7,826 bases of DNA, from contig NZ_JAGLBG010000100.1 in NCBI RefSeq assembly GCF_018260405.1, forward strand, positions 1-7,826, in the 5' to 3' direction. Position 1 is the first letter of the stretch; each line of letters starts with the position of its first letter. The notes below the pieces were generated by a model. The model made no database searches, was not told where the DNA came from, and saw nothing but the letters and a program-made list of their open reading frames with translations. Both the position numbers and the translations under genes were made by a program. Shown here in pieces: positions 5,990 through 7,826 of this stretch. Source of the stretch: Deinococcus sp. (GTDB lineage: Bacteria > Deinococcota > Deinococci > Deinococcales > Deinococcaceae).

Positions 5990-6085
5990 GAACCCGGCAA
6001 GATTCTATTCCTGAACAACGCCGTCCACCACGGCATCCTGACCTCGCTGGGCACCGAGTAGAGCAAGTAAGTGGGCAAGTCCGTC
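5990..6085 (+). pseudogene. Decayed fragment of mannitol PTS permease EIIC (MtlA)
   Basis: Reading from 5990 gives EPGKILFLNNAVHHG (to 6034), then ILTSLGTE, stop (TAG 6059-6061), SK, stop (TAA 6068-6070) and VGKSV. This follows the MtlA segment EPAKxLFLNNAxxHGxxxPLGxxQ...GKS closely, a signature I recall as specific to the mannitol-type EIIC. The first TAG sits where the family has Gln, so a CAG-to-TAG change would explain it. Homology stops on both sides, with neither the preceding transmembrane part nor the following IEANPGPG motif present. It is a non-functional relic of about 30 codons left between the membrane-protein gene and the PhoX-like gene. Confidence 0.75.
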
Positions 6086-6141
6086 GGCCCATGTGTTTTC
6101 GCTCGTGACCACGCCATGACACCCAGCTGAATAATGAAAAC

Positions 6142-6147
6142 TAACTT
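6142..6147 (+). promoter_or_regulatory. Leaderless -10 of the PhoX-like gene
   Basis: TAACTT fits TANNNT and ends exactly 6 nt before the ATG at 6154, so transcription would begin at the start codon. AGAGG (6148-6152) lies one base from the ATG, too close to serve as a ribosome site. ATGACA at 6116-6121 resembles a -35, but the 20-bp spacing is too long. Confidence 0.5.
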
Positions 6148-6153
6148 AGAGGT

Positions 6154-7578
6154 ATGAAGAAATCCCTACTGCTGGCCCTGACTGGAGTGCTTGCCCTGAG
6201 CTCCTGCAACACCACACCGACAGCCACCGTGGAAAACAGTGTCATTCCTTTCATGGATACCACCAAGACTGCCAAGGCAATGGGCGGCACCCTGGAGTGG
6301 AACAAGATGGAAGGTCTGGCCTACGACGCCCCCAGCCGTACGCTCTACATCGCCGTGACTTCCTTTATCGGTGGCATGGGCGATACGGCAGGCGACATCC
6401 AGTTCCCAGCTAACAAGTGCGGAGGGATCATTGCCGCCAGCCTGGACAACAATCTGGTTGCCACCAAGCTCACCCCTGTTCTGGTCGGCAAGCCCACCGC
6501 TACCGGATGCGACGTAAGCGGGCTGAATAACCCCGATAACATCTTCCTGGATAAAAAGGGTCGCCTGTGGATTGGCGAGGACGGCGACGACACCCGCAAT
6601 ACCCTGTGGACCTTTGATCCGAAGACCAGGGCCATTAAGCGCTTTGCCGTTGTTCCCAACGACTCCGAGGTCACGGGCCTGCGTATCAGCGACCAGGGCG
6701 ACCTGTTCATGAATATTCAGCACCCCAGCAGTGGCAACACTGCGCCTTACGACAAGGGAACAGTAGGTGTCTTCAGCGGCTTCAACGCTAACACCGACGA
6801 CTTTACCGAGCTGCCCTATGACGGCACAGCCCAGAACGCACTGAAATTTGCCGCAGGCAAGTACAACATCCTGGGCCAAAGCGGTGTCAGCGGTCTGGGC
6901 GTCATCAAGAACGCCGACGGCACCAGCAAGACCAGCACCAATCCCGATGCCAACATGCTGCTGTCTACTGGCCCCGACACGGGTATCCTGTACTCCCACT
7001 GGGAAAGCCAGCCCGGCGGCGTGAGCCGTATCGACCTTAAGCGGAGTGGTGGCGTCTGGAGCGTTTCGGGTGCTCCCAGCATGCTGGATATGAGCGTGGT
7101 GAATGGCACCTGGAACAACTGCAACGGAAGCGTTACCGGGTGGAACACGGCGCTGACCAGCGAGGAATACCCCACCGAGGACGATGCCAGTTGGGCCAAG
7201 GCCGAGCCTGCTATGAGTGCTTACCTGGGCAAGAAGGCTAACCGTTACGACTACGGCTACGTCAGCGAAATTACTCCCAGTGGCGCAGGCCAGAGCATCA
7301 AGAAGCACTACGCGATGGGCCGCGTGAGCTTCGAGATGGCCCTGGTGCTTGACGATAACAAGACGGCCTACTACGGTGACGACGGCAGCATGCGCGGCAT
7401 GTACCGTTTCGTGGCCGATACCCAGAAGGACCTGAGCGCCGGTACCCTTTATGTCGCCAAGTTGACCCAGGTGGACGACAGCTCAAGCGCCAACGGCAAG
7501 AGCCTGAATGTCAGCTGGATCAAGCTCGGCCACGGCACCGACAGCGAAGTAAGCGCCGCCATTCGTCGCCTGGAATAA
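6154..7578 (+). CDS. Predicted lipoprotein, PhoX/DUF839 beta-propeller, halves permuted
   Basis: A 474-residue secreted protein. MKKSLLLALTGVLALSSC is a lipoprotein signal (lipobox LSSC, Cys18). The body belongs to the PhoX/DUF839 family of calcium/iron phosphatase-like propellers, but in unusual order. Residues about 38-192 carry motifs that end the canonical protein: LEWNKMEGLAYD, NKCGG, NNPDNIFLDKKGRLWIGEDG, and EVTGLRISDQGDLFMNIQHP. Residues about 236-474 carry those that open it: PDxNxLL (264-270), HWESQPGG, GTWNNCNGSVTGWNT with EEY (318-339), HYAMGR, GDDGSMRGMYRFV, GTLYVAK and LGHGTDSEV. C323 and E337/E338 sit in the motif that supplies metal ligands in PhoX. Activity is plausible but untested. 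It ends where the two canonical halves normally join. Own promoter and terminator suggest a single-gene transcript. Confidence 0.87.
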   Translation: MKKSLLLALTGVLALSSCNTTPTATVENSVIPFMDTTKTAKAMGGTLEWNKMEGLAYDAPSRTLYIAVTSFIGGMGDTAGDIQFPANKCGGIIAASLDNNLVATKLTPVLVGKPTATGCDVSGLNNPDNIFLDKKGRLWIGEDGDDTRNTLWTFDPKTRAIKRFAVVPNDSEVTGLRISDQGDLFMNIQHPSSGNTAPYDKGTVGVFSGFNANTDDFTELPYDGTAQNALKFAAGKYNILGQSGVSGLGVIKNADGTSKTSTNPDANMLLSTGPDTGILYSHWESQPGGVSRIDLKRSGGVWSVSGAPSMLDMSVVNGTWNNCNGSVTGWNTALTSEEYPTEDDASWAKAEPAMSAYLGKKANRYDYGYVSEITPSGAGQSIKKHYAMGRVSFEMALVLDDNKTAYYGDDGSMRGMYRFVADTQKDLSAGTLYVAKLTQVDDSSSANGKSLNVSWIKLGHGTDSEVSAAIRRLE

Positions 7579-7606
7579 GCGCTGGCCAATAACCAGCCTA
7601 AAGCGC

Positions 7607-7639
7607 GTGGGGCACCTCATTGGAGGTGGCCCACTTTTT
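7607..7639 (+). terminator. Terminator of the PhoX-like gene
   Basis: GTGGGGCACCTC (7607-7618) pairs with GAGGTGGCCCAC (7623-7634), a 12-bp stem with one mismatch and a 4-base loop, followed by five T. It starts 28 nt after the stop codon. A weaker GCGCT/AGCGC pair (7579-7583, 7602-7606) precedes it. Confidence 0.9.
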
Positions 7640-7702
7640 CATTCTTGTGCGGGCTTATAAGGCGCTGCGGATGGAAGTGGACTGGTAGAGCTGCGCCACA
7701 AG

Positions 7703-7731
7703 GCGTATTCGGGCGCTTTCCCCGAATACGC
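7703..7731. other. Perfect inverted repeat without U tract
   Basis: GCGTATTCGGG (7703-7713) and CCCGAATACGC (7721-7731) are perfect inverted copies around a 7-base spacer. No T run follows on either strand, so it is not a standard terminator. It lies within a short open stretch (7661-7756) that reads with Deinococcus-like codons (GLVELRHKAYSGAFPEYAQ) but has no start and no family I recognise. It may be a protein-binding site, an RNA hairpin or part of a gene remnant. Confidence 0.4.
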
Positions 7732-7789
7732 GCAACTGCAACCGGGAGATCCTTAGAGGCTGTCTGAGGCCCATATCGTCGGAGTATCC

Positions 7790-7826
7790 ATGCTGCCCTC
7801 TTCATCAGGCGCACAATCGCTGGAGC
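7790..7826 (+). CDS. Possible start of a gene running off the right edge
   Basis: An ATG at 7790 has GGAG (7781-7784) 5 nt before it and TATCGT (7774-7779), a TANNNT box, just upstream. The frame MLPSSSGAQSLE stays open to the window edge. Twelve codons are too few to identify a product or to exclude chance. Confidence 0.28.
   Translation, partial: MLPSSSGAQSLE

Noticed and set aside
6166..7308. Long minus-strand frame of 380 codons
   Set aside because: It is antisense to the PhoX-like gene, a common artefact in high-GC coding DNA, with no family match.
6154..7578. PhoX-like protein as a simple C-terminal truncation
   Set aside because: The parts that seem missing at the C-terminus are found near the N-terminus, so rearrangement explains the sequence better than loss.
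1..7826. CRISPR array, restriction or anti-phage system
   Set aside because: No regularly spaced repeats and no nuclease, methyltransferase, reverse transcriptase or toxin motifs were seen.

Overview
The window looks like a chromosomal segment of a Deinococcus-type bacterium. The reasons are high-GC genes, Deinococcus-like MinD/MinE, a DUF4388/small-GTPase/Roadblock cluster of the kind found in Deinococcus-Thermus, an intergenic repeat resembling Deinococcus small noncoding repeats, and TANNNT -10 boxes lying just upstream of start codons, as in leaderless Deinococcus transcripts. The genus is inferred from recalled family features; no search was run.

Layout, left to right. Positions 1-433 hold no gene: an AT-rich stretch with a spaced direct repeat and small dyads, then a strong hairpin terminator. 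minE and minD (434-1479) form a minus-strand pair. A 209-bp divergent region with operator-like dyads separates them from a plus-strand operon (1689-3285) whose genes overlap by ATGA: a DUF4388 protein with a winged-helix-like segment, a Ras-like GTPase of the COG2229/MglA type, and a Roadblock/LC7 protein. It ends in a terminator. Positions 3361-3690 contain a repeat-like element and no credible gene. A minus-strand two-component operon follows (3748-5492): a histidine kinase with almost no extracytoplasmic domain, overlapped by a NarL/FixJ-type regulator. Facing the other way are a small two-helix membrane protein (5673-5960), a decayed scrap of a mannitol PTS permease (about 5990-6085), and a predicted lipoprotein of the PhoX/DUF839 beta-propeller family (6154-7578) with its own terminator. 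The right edge has a perfect hairpin and perhaps the first codons of another gene.

The strongest unusual signal is in the PhoX-like lipoprotein. Motifs that close the canonical family (the RPE/EGI-like strand, PDN...GRLWI, EVTG...QHP) come first. Motifs that open it (HWE-PGG, GTW-C-GSVT-W-T-EEY, AMGR, GDD, GTLYVAK) come second. The sequence reads as a circular permutation of the propeller, so its short length is not a simple truncation. The second theme is the head-to-head arrangement of two spatial-organisation modules, MinDE and a Ras-like GTPase with a Roadblock partner, across one shared control region.
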